A stretch of DNA of 64,000 bases from Methanobacterium paludis. GTDB taxonomy: Archaea; Methanobacteriota; Methanobacteria; Methanobacteriales; Methanobacteriaceae. Positions within the stretch are counted from its first letter, which is position 1. Each line of letters starts with the position of its first letter. The notes beneath the pieces were generated by a model. It searched no databases and was not told the origin of the DNA. It worked only from the letters and a program-made list of their open reading frames with translations. This document shows positions 43,848 through 53,574 of the stretch, piece after piece. The stretch is taken from positions 1,872,001 through 1,936,000 of the forward strand of contig NC_015574.1 of NCBI RefSeq assembly GCF_000214725.1. Reading direction: 5' to 3'. Position numbers and translations under genes: made by a program.

Positions 43848-46133
43848 CTATGCCACTTCCCTTGGAATTTCTTCCCTTTCATTTCTAACCTCAATACCCC
43901 TTTCAAGTTCTTTGGTTAAATGCTTGTAATATTTTATGACCTCTGATGTTAATGAAGGTCCAATTTTTTTCAAAGCCTTTTTAAAATGTTTTGGAGAAAC
44001 ACTCTTAATTTCTATGTTATCATGCAGGGCAAGCATACCTGCTTTTCTGCACACAGCAGCTATATCTGCCCCAGAGTATCCATCTGTTTTTTTAGCCAGT
44101 TTTTCAATATCCACATCATCATCCAGGGACATTCCTTCCATATGGACCCGGAATATCTCTATACGAGATTTTTCATCTGGTGGAGGTACAAGAACTATCT
44201 CATCAAACCGTCCAGGACGTAAAAGCGCAGAATCAAGAAGATCGGGCCTGTTTGTAGCTCCAAGAACAACAACACCCTTCAACTCTTCAAGACCGTCCAT
44301 CTCTGAAAGTAGAGTGTTCACCATTCGTTCCACAACCCTTGGTTCACCTGCTCCTGAACCCCTCATCGATGCCAGCGCATCCAGCTCATCAAAAAACACG
44401 ATACATGGTGAAGCCTGTTTAGCCTTGTTGAATATTTCAGATATCTTCCGTTCAGATTCTCCAAACCATTTACTAAGTATCTCCGAACCTTTAACGCTTA
44501 TGAAGTTGGCCCTAGATTCTGTTGCCACTGCCTTAGAAAGCATGGTCTTACCTGTACCTGGTGGTCCAAAGAGTAGTATTCCTTTGGGTGGTTCAATTCC
44601 AATCCTTTTAAAAGCATCAGGATGGTTAAGAGGCCATTCCACAGCTTCTTTTAAGGACTGTTTCAACTCATTCAGCCCCCCTATATCTTTCCAATGAATA
44701 TTTGGAATTTCAATGAATACTTCCCTCAGTGCAGAGGGATTTATGAATTTTAGAGCGTCCATAAAATCATTCTTGGTTACGAAGAGTTTTTCCAGAACTT
44801 CTTTGGGAATTGTCTGCTCTTCAAGGTCTATATCTGGTAGAATCCTTCTAAGTGCGTTCATTGCAGCTTCACGGCAGAGTGCTGCAAGATCTGCCCCTAC
44901 AAATCCATGGGTTATACTTGAAAATTCATTCAGTTCGACATCATCTGCCAGAGGCATGCCCCTTGTGTGGATCTGGAGAATTTCACATCTTCCGTCTTTG
45001 TCTGGAACTCGAAGCCCTATCTCCCTGTCAAACCTTCCTGGCCTTCTGAGTGCTGGGTCAAGGGCATCAGGCCTGTTAGTAGCCCCAACAACAATTACCT
45101 TTCCCCTTTCTTTTAATCCGTCCATTAAAGATAATATCTGGGCTACGACTCTCCTTTCCACTTCTCCTGTTACTTCTTCTCTTCTGGGAGCTATGGCATC
45201 TATCTCATCTATAAAAATAATGGAGGGTGCTTCATCCTCGGCTTGCTTGAAAAAATCTCTTATCCTTTTTTCAGCTTCTCCAACAAATTTACTCATTATT
45301 TCAGGGCCATTTATGGCCATGAAATTTGCATCACTCTCATTGGCCAGGGCTTTTGCAATAAGAGTCTTTCCTGTTCCTGGAGAACCATGTAAAAGAACTC
45401 CCTTAGGTGGGTCAATACCTAACCTGTCAAATATCTCAGGATGACGGAGTGGAAGTTCTACCATCTCTCTTAATTTGGATATTTCAGGTTTCAGGCCTCC
45501 AACATCGTCATACGTAACATCAGGAATCTTTTTTTCAATGAGTTCCACAGCTTCTGGTCTGATTTCAATTTCAGTTACATCTGTGATCCTAACGATACCC
45601 GTAGGGCTTGTTGATACAACTGTGAATTTAATTTCACCAAGTGAAAATGGAGTTGATGCTTCAAAAAATCCGCTGAATACACTTTCAACATCTGGGAACT
45701 CCCTGAATGTTTCCCTGGTTTTTCTGGGAGATATCAAAGCTAAAACATCACCCTTGGAAACTGATCTTCCCATTAAATTTTTCTTTAAGATTTCTCCTGG
45801 TGCCATTATACGTATACCCTTTGTTGCTGGGGCTAAAATCACTTTTGTTGCTTCTTTGAGCTCTGTCTTTCGTATCGTTACCATTTCACTGATAGATGTT
45901 CCTGCATTTGACCGTGTGAGACCGTCCATCCTAATTATTTCAAGGCCAACATCTGCAGGGTAAGCTTCTCCAACTATGGCACCAGTTGATCTTTTACCCA
46001 TTATTTCAACCAGGTTTCCTGGGACAATGTCAATTTTACCAAGAAGTTCCTTATCTACCCTTACAATACCTTTACCCACATCTTGCTGCAAGGCTTCGGC
46101 CACTCTAAGTTCTATTTCACCGTTTTGAGGCAA
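43848..46133 (-). CDS. CDC48/VAT-type AAA+ ATPase
   Basis: Hexameric unfoldase that feeds proteins to the proteasome. 761 residues: N domain (double-psi barrel plus four-stranded domain, 1-190), D1 with GSPGTGKT, IIFIDEIDAIAP and RRPGRFDREIG, D2 with GPPGTGKT, IVFFDELDALA and LRPGRFDEIV. The C-terminal HbYX proteasome-docking motif is not evident (ends EEIPREVA), which other archaeal CDC48 proteins also may lack. TTG start after GGAGGG. Confidence 0.97.
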   Translation of the reverse strand: MPQNGEIELRVAEALQQDVGKGIVRVDKELLGKIDIVPGNLVEIMGKRSTGAIVGEAYPADVGLEIIRMDGLTRSNAGTSISEMVTIRKTELKEATKVILAPATKGIRIMAPGEILKKNLMGRSVSKGDVLALISPRKTRETFREFPDVESVFSGFFEASTPFSLGEIKFTVVSTSPTGIVRITDVTEIEIRPEAVELIEKKIPDVTYDDVGGLKPEISKLREMVELPLRHPEIFDRLGIDPPKGVLLHGSPGTGKTLIAKALANESDANFMAINGPEIMSKFVGEAEKRIRDFFKQAEDEAPSIIFIDEIDAIAPRREEVTGEVERRVVAQILSLMDGLKERGKVIVVGATNRPDALDPALRRPGRFDREIGLRVPDKDGRCEILQIHTRGMPLADDVELNEFSSITHGFVGADLAALCREAAMNALRRILPDIDLEEQTIPKEVLEKLFVTKNDFMDALKFINPSALREVFIEIPNIHWKDIGGLNELKQSLKEAVEWPLNHPDAFKRIGIEPPKGILLFGPPGTGKTMLSKAVATESRANFISVKGSEILSKWFGESERKISEIFNKAKQASPCIVFFDELDALASMRGSGAGEPRVVERMVNTLLSEMDGLEELKGVVVLGATNRPDLLDSALLRPGRFDEIVLVPPPDEKSRIEIFRVHMEGMSLDDDVDIEKLAKKTDGYSGADIAAVCRKAGMLALHDNIEIKSVSPKHFKKALKKIGPSLTSEVIKYYKHLTKELERGIEVRNEREEIPREVA

Positions 46134-46326
46134 TAAAATCCCTCCTATGGTGTTAAAAAGAATTAAAGGAATTTTTATCTGTTGTAATATCTATAACTGA
46201 AAGAATATAACTTTTTGGAACAAGAGGGTACAAACCTTTATTAAGAGCCTAATTACTTATCAAACGCTCTCTATCTCTCCCTTTAAATAAGTACAGCTCT
46301 CAGTATCATTATATAGGAGGGATTAA

Positions 46327-46515
46327 ATGCAAAGAAATTATGGAAAAAATCCAGTACCAAGCCTTAAAAAAAGATCAAGACCATTTGAATTCATAGAATT
46401 AAATTATTTAGATGTTAAATCTTGCATTTTTATGTGTGCAATAATAATGATTTTGATCGCCAGTATAGTATGCGTTGCAGCTTACCCTAATTCAAATTTG
46501 CCAATCACAGTTTAG
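46327..46515 (+). CDS. Small single-pass membrane protein (62 aa)
   Basis: Basic N-terminal half (KKRSRPFEF) then a helix KSCIFMCAIIMILIASIVCVAA near residues 31-52 and a short tail. AGGAGGG is six bases before the ATG and TTATATAG about 25 bases before that, so it is probably leaderless-short and expressed. No homolog recognised. Divergent from cdc48. Confidence 0.6.
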   Translation: MQRNYGKNPVPSLKKRSRPFEFIELNYLDVKSCIFMCAIIMILIASIVCVAAYPNSNLPITV

Positions 46516-46608
46516 TGATCAAATCCATGATAATTCATTGGTGTATCTAACCTAATCTTGATCCGTCGTTCAAGAACTCATTTAAGATCGGCCATAGATC
46601 AGCTGAAT

Positions 46609-47736
46609 TTAGATGGTTTCTATACATTTATCTATTTCTTTAGGGTCGAATCTTAAGATAACAATCCTTGAATTACCTTTTACACCTTTACCAGTGAACC
46701 TTGTATCTATAATCCTTAAAAATTCAAGTTTATTGAGGGTGCGGTCAAAAGAAGCATAACTTGACGATGTTTTTCTCTTAAAACATCTGTAAAGATCTCC
46801 TGCAACTAGATTATTACCTTTAAATTCAGTTATACTTTTTAAAAGCAACTTTTCATCCTTTGAAAGAGTTTTTAACGTACTTTTAAGACTTACAGAGCCA
46901 GTACTTTTCATAGCTTCCAACACATGCTTTTCTTCAATGGTTTTTGATGCGTCCGCCTCTGCAAAATTACCACTAACTCTTAAAAGATCTATGCCAATTC
47001 TCAAATCTCCAGCTGATGATGCTTGCTCTGCAATTTGACTTAGAAGTTCTTCAGACAGTATATCCGGGTAAAAGCCTGCCTTAACTCTCTCTTTCAAGAT
47101 ATCAGTCATTTCTTGGGTAGAATATGGGTCAAAAATAACTTCTTGGGGTATGAAAACAGAATTAACATTTTTATCGAGCATATAACGGAACTCTATGTCC
47201 GAGAGAATGGCAAAAATACCTGTTCTAACACCCTTAAATTCTTCATGGGCACGTAAAATATCATAGAATATTTTGTTTGCATTTTTGCTGTGGAAAAGGT
47301 AGTTAACATCGTCCAGAGCAACCACCAGTGCCTTTTTTTCATCTCGAAGGTGTTTCATTATGCTCCCGTAGATCCTTGAAAATGGCACACCTGTTTCAGG
47401 GGGCATATGCCCGAATATTTTGTTGTAAATCTGTGAGAATATGTTAAAACGGGTGGTGTGAAGCTGGCAGTTAACATAGACACATACAACTTTGTCAGAA
47501 TTCCTTTCAACCATGTTGAAAATCTTGTTTATGGCAGTTGTTTTTCCTGTTGCAGGAGAACCAAGTACAACTGTATTTACAGGCCTTCCACCCCTTAAAG
47601 CTGGCCTTAAACAGATTGCGAGGGCTTCCATCTGAGATTCCCTGTGTAAAAAATTTTCAGGAATGTAATCAGGATTAAACGCATCTATATTTTTGAATAC
47701 TGTTTCATCGTAAAGTAAAATATCATCGATACCCAT
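46609..47736 (-). CDS. cdc6: Orc1/Cdc6 family replication initiator
   Basis: 375 residues. AAA+ core with Walker A GSPATGKTTAINKI, Walker B ALVVALDDVNYLF, sensor 1 FAILSDIEFR and sensor 2 GDLRIGIDLLR; C-terminal winged helix from about 295 (LSKDEKLLLKSITEF ... ASFDRTLNKLEFLRIIDTR). It binds origins and loads MCM. The Walker B Asp-Asp instead of Asp-Glu marks the Cdc6-2-like branch of Methanobacteriales in my judgement. No origin recognition boxes were found next to it. Confidence 0.93.
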   Translation of the reverse strand: MGIDDILLYDETVFKNIDAFNPDYIPENFLHRESQMEALAICLRPALRGGRPVNTVVLGSPATGKTTAINKIFNMVERNSDKVVCVYVNCQLHTTRFNIFSQIYNKIFGHMPPETGVPFSRIYGSIMKHLRDEKKALVVALDDVNYLFHSKNANKIFYDILRAHEEFKGVRTGIFAILSDIEFRYMLDKNVNSVFIPQEVIFDPYSTQEMTDILKERVKAGFYPDILSEELLSQIAEQASSAGDLRIGIDLLRVSGNFAEADASKTIEEKHVLEAMKSTGSVSLKSTLKTLSKDEKLLLKSITEFKGNNLVAGDLYRCFKRKTSSSYASFDRTLNKLEFLRIIDTRFTGKGVKGNSRIVILRFDPKEIDKCIETI

Positions 47737-47953
47737 ATTTTCTTATCTGGTGACTTTAATTATAAAAATTGTGATTTTCTTTTTAAAATAATTAAACGAA
47801 ACTGTAAAAATAATTGAAAGAATGGAAATTTTTTAAATATGATAAGAAGTAAGGGGATGAAAAAAGAGTTGATGGGTAATGCATTTACTTAAAAAAGATT
47901 AACATGAAATTATTAAACAACTTGGAACCATTTAACTTATTGGAGGAATTTAA

Positions 47954-48106
47954 ATGAACTCAATAAAATCTCTGCAGGCAAATAATCCAGATGCATTAAC
48001 TAAACTCATTGAGGATGAACTCAAAAAAGGATGGACTTTAATCACCATAACATCTATATACCACCCAATGACCGGTGAAAAACATTTTGCATGGCTTAAA
48101 AAATGA
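47954..48106 (+). CDS. Small protein of unknown function (50 aa)
   Basis: MNSIKSLQANNPDALTKLIE followed by DELKKGWTLITITSIYHPMTGEKHFAWLKK. TTGGAGG is eight bases before the ATG. The layout, a helix then three strands ending in aromatic residues, resembles small single-domain proteins that estimate a value column-like GWxLI motif as in DUF1737/DUF4177, but this is only a resemblance. Convergent with mptE, 20 bases away. Confidence 0.6.
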   Translation: MNSIKSLQANNPDALTKLIEDELKKGWTLITITSIYHPMTGEKHFAWLKK

Positions 48107-48125
48107 TAGAAATGCTGGAAAAATT

Positions 48126-48890
48126 TCATACAATGAAATCTTCCAGATCTGAAACATCAACATCTTCAACCCCTTCAACCTTTTCTCCTTGGGATATATT
48201 TACAATTTGGATGTTTTCGTTTTTAGCTGCCCATTCCACAAGTTTTTTTGCGTATTCCAGTTTCATCTCTTTCATTTTGTCGGCTTTGCCCTCTGAATCC
48301 GGAATATCCGGCCTTGAATATTTGGTCACAATTTTTCCAAAGTCCATACCTGCAAGCACCAAGAAATCAGCACCCCCCTCAACGGCTAAAAACAAACATC
48401 TATCTCCATCAGTAAATCCACCAAAATCATAGACGTTTTTAAGTGGAATACTCTGGGTTGTTCCCAATATGTTTTTAAGGAGTGGTACGTATTTTTCTAT
48501 TTTATCGATGTTGTTTCCATGGGCATGCACTACCAGAAATGATCCTTCATCATTTGCATGAATTATATCATCAATTTTACCATCCAAATCCGTTACTACA
48601 ATATCAGGAACTATACTTTCCTCTAAAAGTGCTGTTGTAGCCCCATCTGCAGATATAAGGGTAAATTTACCTAGATCAAGATTTTTTAGCTCATTTATAT
48701 TCCTTTTAAGTGAAGGTCCCGCTCCAAAGACAATTACATTCTTTTTTATTGGCAGATCCATGGGTGATAAACCATTTTTATCTTCAAGAAGTTTGCTCAA
48801 TATCTGTGCAGAGGTTTCATCCATATCCCTGTCAAAACCGAATGTATTCAATATCTCTTTATACCATGAAAACCATAGATTAAGATTCAT
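48126..48890 (-). CDS. mptE: 6-hydroxymethyl-7,8-dihydropterin pyrophosphokinase MptE
   Basis: Archaeal enzyme that activates 6-hydroxymethyldihydropterin with ATP for tetrahydromethanopterin synthesis. 254 residues. Signatures: VIVFGAGPSLKRNI, ISADGATTALLE, PDIVVTDLDGKIDDI, VVHAHGNNI and GFTDGDRCLFLA, all typical of the DUF115/MptE family. It is not related to bacterial FolK. Divergent from the aminotransferase gene. Confidence 0.94.
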   Translation of the reverse strand: MNLNLWFSWYKEILNTFGFDRDMDETSAQILSKLLEDKNGLSPMDLPIKKNVIVFGAGPSLKRNINELKNLDLGKFTLISADGATTALLEESIVPDIVVTDLDGKIDDIIHANDEGSFLVVHAHGNNIDKIEKYVPLLKNILGTTQSIPLKNVYDFGGFTDGDRCLFLAVEGGADFLVLAGMDFGKIVTKYSRPDIPDSEGKADKMKEMKLEYAKKLVEWAAKNENIQIVNISQGEKVEGVEDVDVSDLEDFIV

Positions 48891-48949
48891 ATAGATTAGA
48901 TTGTTGTAACAAATATAAATAGAGTTCTAGAAAATTGGAGGTTTTTTAG

Positions 48950-50098
48950 ATGTATGAGACGTTGCTTATGATACCAGGGCCCACCATGGTTGCCCCGCGA
49001 GTCTTAAAGGCTATGTCAGAAAATATAATAAATCACAGGAGCGCTGCCTTTGGCGAAATCCTGAAAGAAACCAACGAAATGATGTCAGAGGTTTTCCAAA
49101 CAGAGAATCAGTCCTACATACTCACAGGTTCCGGTACAGCCGCAATGGAAGCAGCAGTTGGAAACATAACCGAAAAAGGTGACAAAGTCCTGAACATCGT
49201 TGGTGGAAAATTTGGGGAAAGGTTTATGCAAATAGCCGAAACCCACGGAGGAAGTCCAGTCGAGCTGAAAGTCGAATGGGGAAACGCCGTAAATCCAGAT
49301 GATGTGAAAAACATCCTGGAAGAGGAAGAAGACATAAAAGCCGTGACAATTGTTCACAATGAAACTTCAACAGGGGTTGCAAACCCGATAGCTGAAGTTG
49401 GTAAAATTGTTAAAGATTATGATGCTCTTTACGTTGTTGATACTGTTTCATCCCTTGGAGGGGACGATGTATTTGTAGATGGTTATGGTATTGATATTTG
49501 TGTTACAGGCTCACAGAAATGTCTTGCAGCACCACCAGGAATGGCTGCCATCACCTTAAATGATGATGCATGGGACGTGGTCGATAAAACAGAAACAAGC
49601 ACTTATTACCTCAACATGAAAAAGTACAGGAAAAGTGGAGAGAAAAAACCGCCAGAAACTCCATACACTCCATCTGTATCATTAACATATGCAATGCGTG
49701 AAGCACTGCACATTATAATGGAAGAAGGACTTGAAGAAAGGATATTAAGGCATAAATTAGCTGCAAAAGCCACAAGAGCCGGTGTGAAAGCTCTGGGACT
49801 TGATCTGTTTGCACAGCCTGATGCCGCATCCAACACAGTCACAGCCATTAAAATGCCTGAAGGAATAACAGACAAAGATTTAAGGGGCACAATGCGCAAC
49901 AAGTACCACATAGAACTTGCAGGCGGACAGGACCATCTTAAAGGCAATGTCTTTAGAATAGGTCACATGGGTAACATCACCCAAAGGGAAATAATTACAA
50001 CTATATCTGCCCTTGAAATGACCCTAAAAGAACTTGGCTTTGATTTAGAAATGGGAAAAGGAGTAGCAGCAGTAGCAGAGACTTATCTCAGCTCTTAA
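48950..50098 (+). CDS. Class V aminotransferase (alanine-glyoxylate / serine-pyruvate type)
   Basis: PLP enzyme of 382 residues. PGPTMVAPRVLKAM at the N terminus, GSGTAAMEAAVGN, HNETSTGV, PLP-binding Asp in VVDTVSSLGG and Schiff-base Lys in TGSQKCLAAPPGMA, and GGQDHLKGNVFRIGHMG near the end. Annotated relatives act on alanine-glyoxylate, serine-pyruvate or phosphoserine-type substrates; methanogens may use it in serine/glycine metabolism. GGAGG precedes the ATG. Confidence 0.93.
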   Translation: MYETLLMIPGPTMVAPRVLKAMSENIINHRSAAFGEILKETNEMMSEVFQTENQSYILTGSGTAAMEAAVGNITEKGDKVLNIVGGKFGERFMQIAETHGGSPVELKVEWGNAVNPDDVKNILEEEEDIKAVTIVHNETSTGVANPIAEVGKIVKDYDALYVVDTVSSLGGDDVFVDGYGIDICVTGSQKCLAAPPGMAAITLNDDAWDVVDKTETSTYYLNMKKYRKSGEKKPPETPYTPSVSLTYAMREALHIIMEEGLEERILRHKLAAKATRAGVKALGLDLFAQPDAASNTVTAIKMPEGITDKDLRGTMRNKYHIELAGGQDHLKGNVFRIGHMGNITQREIITTISALEMTLKELGFDLEMGKGVAAVAETYLSS

Positions 50099-50420
50099 AT
50101 TCTCTTTCTTTTTATTTTTCTTTTTACTTTTTTTATATCATTCTATTTTAGATGGGATTATTAATTATTTGATTAAAATTAGAATGTAAGGTCCTTATTC
50201 ACAACCAATTAACATTTCAACTCGTATAATTCATTTCAGGGATGTATCTATTGAACAGTGATATGGATAAGCTCCAACTCCCTAAAAGTGTAAATGTAAC
50301 GATAATTAGTTTAAACTCCCAAAAAGTAGAGTGATTAATTTAAAAACCGCAGCAATACTTTGAAAACATTAAAAAAAATGAATTTAATAAAAATAGGTAT
50401 TCCATACAATTAAACATCTA
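50099..50420. other. Intergenic between convergent genes
   Basis: T-rich terminators at the left end (50100-50140). TTTAAACTCCCAAAAAGTAGAGTG at about 50310-50333 faintly resembles the duplicated 47-base block at 27488 and 28511, but the match is poor and there is no TATA box at the matching distance. No ORF. Confidence 0.35.
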
Positions 50421-51779
50421 TTAACCTTTAACACTCTTTATAATTGCAGGAATTGTCTTCAAAAGTATTGGGCCATCCATCATAGTTTGACGTATTATGT
50501 AACCCGGACGGAGATAAAACTGTCTAAATGCCTTTTTTTGAAGTTTTTTAAGTTCTTCACGGGAGCAGTCCAGAGTTTCAAGCACAGGTGTCAGTAAAGT
50601 GTACTTTGACCAGTCGTTTATCTTGATGAGATCATCCTTAACGACTTTAAGGTAAAAATCCGTGCCAGGATAAGGTGTTGCAAGTGAAAAAAGGGCATAA
50701 GACGGTTTAAGGTTTCCTACAAATTTGATTGTACGTTCTATACTTTCACGAGTGTCACCGGGCATTCCAAGAGCCACAGAAGCTATTGTTCGGATATCAT
50801 GTTTTCTTGTAAGTTCAAAGGCTTTTTTTATCTTAGTTATCGTGGTATTCTTGTTCATCTGATCCAGAGATTGCTGGTCTGCAGATTCCACACCCATAAA
50901 TAGGGTTATACATCCGGCTTCTTTCATTTTAAGGAGCAATTCTTCGTTTATTGTGTCCACTCGTGCAGTGGCCCCCCAGTAATTATCGATTCCCCTCTCT
51001 TTGATTCCATCGCATATCTCATAGACCCTTTTCTTGTTGAAGGTGAAGGTATCGTCCATAAAAGCCAGCATCTCGGCTGAGTGATCGTCTACCAGGTGCT
51101 CCATCTCATCTAAAACATTCGCTGAGGACCTTAAACGAAGTTTATGACCATGCATTGCGGATGATGCACAAAATGAACAGCTAAATGGACATCCCCTTCC
51201 AGATATGAGTGTTCCAATTGGCAGCTTCATGTTCAAAACTTTGTAGTGGTCCATTGGGAGCAGATGCCTTGCAGGAAAAGGCAAACTGTCCAGATTTTCT
51301 ATTACTCCCCTACAAGGTGCTGTGAAATTTCTACATGCTATTCCTCTAACTTCCTTAAGGTCCCTCCCCTTCTCAATGGCTTCCACAAGTTCCAGCATGG
51401 TGTATTCACCCTCTCCACGAACCACAACATCCACACAGTCCATTTTTAAAAGTTCTTCGTAAGTGAAGGTAGGGTGGTAGCCTCCCATCACCACAACTGC
51501 TTCAGGGCACACCTTTTTGGAGATTTCTGCAGTTTTAAGTGCGCTGTAAATTGTTGGTGTTACGGCTGTGATGGCCACTATATCTGGGGAACATTTTTCC
51601 ATCTCCTTTTGAAGGGTTTCGAGGTCCATTTCGAGGGCTGGGGAGTCTATTATCTCCACATCAAACCCTTTCTGTTCCAAAACAGCAGCTATATATCCTA
51701 TGCCCAATGGGGGTGCAACGAGTCCTATAAATTTATATTTTGAAGAGAAGTAAGGAGGATTGATCATTAAAACTTTCAT
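50421..51779 (-). CDS. B12-binding domain radical SAM protein
   Basis: 452 residues. N-terminal cobalamin-binding-like Rossmann domain (MKVLMINPPYF ... IGYIAAVLEQKGFDVEIIDSPA ... VVMGGYHPTFTYEEL), then radical SAM core with the cluster motif GRGCPFSCSFCASS near residue 200, and GVESADQQSLDQMNKN. Substrate cannot be inferred; relatives methylate lipids, peptides or cofactors. ATG 51779 is taken because GGTGAT lies four bases upstream; it starts six bases after the preceding gene's stop begins, so the two form an operon. Confidence 0.9.
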   Translation of the reverse strand: MKVLMINPPYFSSKYKFIGLVAPPLGIGYIAAVLEQKGFDVEIIDSPALEMDLETLQKEMEKCSPDIVAITAVTPTIYSALKTAEISKKVCPEAVVVMGGYHPTFTYEELLKMDCVDVVVRGEGEYTMLELVEAIEKGRDLKEVRGIACRNFTAPCRGVIENLDSLPFPARHLLPMDHYKVLNMKLPIGTLISGRGCPFSCSFCASSAMHGHKLRLRSSANVLDEMEHLVDDHSAEMLAFMDDTFTFNKKRVYEICDGIKERGIDNYWGATARVDTINEELLLKMKEAGCITLFMGVESADQQSLDQMNKNTTITKIKKAFELTRKHDIRTIASVALGMPGDTRESIERTIKFVGNLKPSYALFSLATPYPGTDFYLKVVKDDLIKINDWSKYTLLTPVLETLDCSREELKKLQKKAFRQFYLRPGYIIRQTMMDGPILLKTIPAIIKSVKG

Positions 51780-51784
51780 GTTCA

Positions 51785-53401
51785 TCACCTGGGGAGGGGT
51801 ATTCCCTCTTCTTTATCAACAACAACTTCAATTAAATAGGGTTTTTTTGTGTCCAAAGCCTTTTTTACTGCTTTAAAAACAGATCCTGGAGAGTCAACCC
51901 TCCGAGCAACAATATTATACGCTTCTGCAAGCTTAACAAAGTCAGGATTTTCAAGTTCAACCTCATACCTACCTTCGTAATATAGATCCTGCCATTGTTT
52001 GATTATTCCAAGTGAACTGTTGTTTATGATACATACAACAACAGGTAAATCCAGTTGTGCTATGGTTGCAAGTTCTTGAAGGGTCATCTGGAAACCCCCA
52101 TCTCCAACCACTGCAACAATGTGTTTACCGGGGTTTGCAACTGCTGCACCAACTGAGGCAGGAACAGCATAGCCCATTGGCCCAAATCCACCTGAAAATA
52201 GGAGTGAAGATGGGTTTTTCACAGTTTTGAGTAGTGTGACCCACGTTGTGTGAGTTCCAGCATCGTTTATTATTACAGAATCTATTGAGTTAATTTCTGA
52301 AGCATCCAATATCTCTTTTATTGCCCTTTGAGGTTTTAAAGGTACAGTTAAATAATCTGTTTTTATACAGTAAGACCTGGAATATTTCTGAATTTCAAGA
52401 AGCCAACTTTCTGTGCTTCTTAATTTTAAATCATTTAATCTGCGTATAAATTCTAGAACATCTTCCTGTATATTAATATTTCCATTTAAAGATTTTTCGT
52501 CGAGGTTTACATGAATTACTTTGCAGTTTCCAATCCCCTTACGTGTTCGCTCTGATAGTCTGCATCCAAGCGCTATGAGGACATCACAATTCTTTCCTGC
52601 AAAGTTAGCTGCCTCCGTACCCCTAACTCCTATCATTCCCAGACTTAATTGATGACCTTCTGGAATTATTCCCCTTGCTGGGTAAGTTGTTGCCACTGGA
52701 ATTCCATAGGTTTCTACAAATTTTCTAAATTCCATCAAAGCATCTGCCCATATAATCCCGGCTCCAGCAATTATAAATGGACGTTCAGATTCTTTGATAA
52801 GTTTGATTGCATTAGAGATATCTGCAGAGATATTTTCTTTATCAATTTCTGGAAAATGACCAATATTTTCAGTTATCACAGATATATCGACCATGGCCAA
52901 AAGAACATCCTTGGGTAAATTTAGATGTACAGGTCCAGTTTTACCATATTGCATCATTTCAATTGCTTCTTTCAATTTAAAAACAGCTTCTTCAGAATCC
53001 TTTACATCAAATGATTTAAGGGTTATTGGCTGAAAAACCCCGCAGATATCTATCTCCTGAAAAACGTTACCACCTTTAAGATCTGTTGGAACATCTCCGG
53101 TTATCACCAGAATAGGTACAGAGTCTTTATAAGCTGTTGCCACACCCATTACAAGATTGAGGGCCCCAGGACCTGCAGTAGATAAACAAACCCCCATTTG
53201 GCCGGATGATCTTGCGTATCCATCTGCTGCATGTGCTGCACCCTGTTCATGGCGCATTAACACGTGTTTTATTTTGGATGTGCGCAGTGCATCATAAAAA
53301 GGGAGTATCTGTTCTCCAGGATGTCCGAAGACAAATTTTACACCGTTTGCTTTTAATATTTCAACAAGAGCATCCGCACATCTTATTTTCTTTGTTTTCA
53401 T
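51785..53401 (-). CDS. Acetolactate synthase-like thiamine diphosphate enzyme
   Basis: 538 residues with the three domains of the AHAS/POX family: N-terminal Pyr domain with catalytic Glu in FGHPGEQILPFYDAL and MRHEQGAAHAADGYA, central FAD/allosteric-type domain, C-terminal PP domain with GDGGFQMTLQELATI ... INNSSLGIIKQW. No regulatory ilvN gene follows; instead a B12 radical SAM gene does. It could be a specialised decarboxylase or a second acetolactate synthase, so I do not give ilvB. Confidence 0.88.
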   Translation of the reverse strand: MKTKKIRCADALVEILKANGVKFVFGHPGEQILPFYDALRTSKIKHVLMRHEQGAAHAADGYARSSGQMGVCLSTAGPGALNLVMGVATAYKDSVPILVITGDVPTDLKGGNVFQEIDICGVFQPITLKSFDVKDSEEAVFKLKEAIEMMQYGKTGPVHLNLPKDVLLAMVDISVITENIGHFPEIDKENISADISNAIKLIKESERPFIIAGAGIIWADALMEFRKFVETYGIPVATTYPARGIIPEGHQLSLGMIGVRGTEAANFAGKNCDVLIALGCRLSERTRKGIGNCKVIHVNLDEKSLNGNINIQEDVLEFIRRLNDLKLRSTESWLLEIQKYSRSYCIKTDYLTVPLKPQRAIKEILDASEINSIDSVIINDAGTHTTWVTLLKTVKNPSSLLFSGGFGPMGYAVPASVGAAVANPGKHIVAVVGDGGFQMTLQELATIAQLDLPVVVCIINNSSLGIIKQWQDLYYEGRYEVELENPDFVKLAEAYNIVARRVDSPGSVFKAVKKALDTKKPYLIEVVVDKEEGIPLPR

Positions 53402-53574
53402 CAGTTGTTTATATTGTATTTTCTTTTATTAAATTCCATTCATTGGACATGTCCAATCGGTTAAATTATTATGGTTTTAATTATATAATAATAACCAGAA
53501 TAACAAAAGAAACTCCTTAATTAAAGACAAAATTGGCGGATAAATTGTACTTAATAAGAGTAGAAGGAGATAAA

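Noticed and set aside
43936..44697. 253-codon plus-strand frame (and another at 44713-45444) opposite cdc48
   Set aside because: Shadows of the AAA+ ATPase coding sequence; no ribosome sites and Ser-rich artefactual translation.
47737..47953. Possible replication origin next to cdc6
   Set aside because: No repeated origin recognition box or extended unwinding-element pattern could be seen; the region is short and simply AT-rich.
50310..50333. Third copy of the 47-base promoter-leader block
   Set aside because: Only partial resemblance over about 24 bases and no TATA box at the matching distance.
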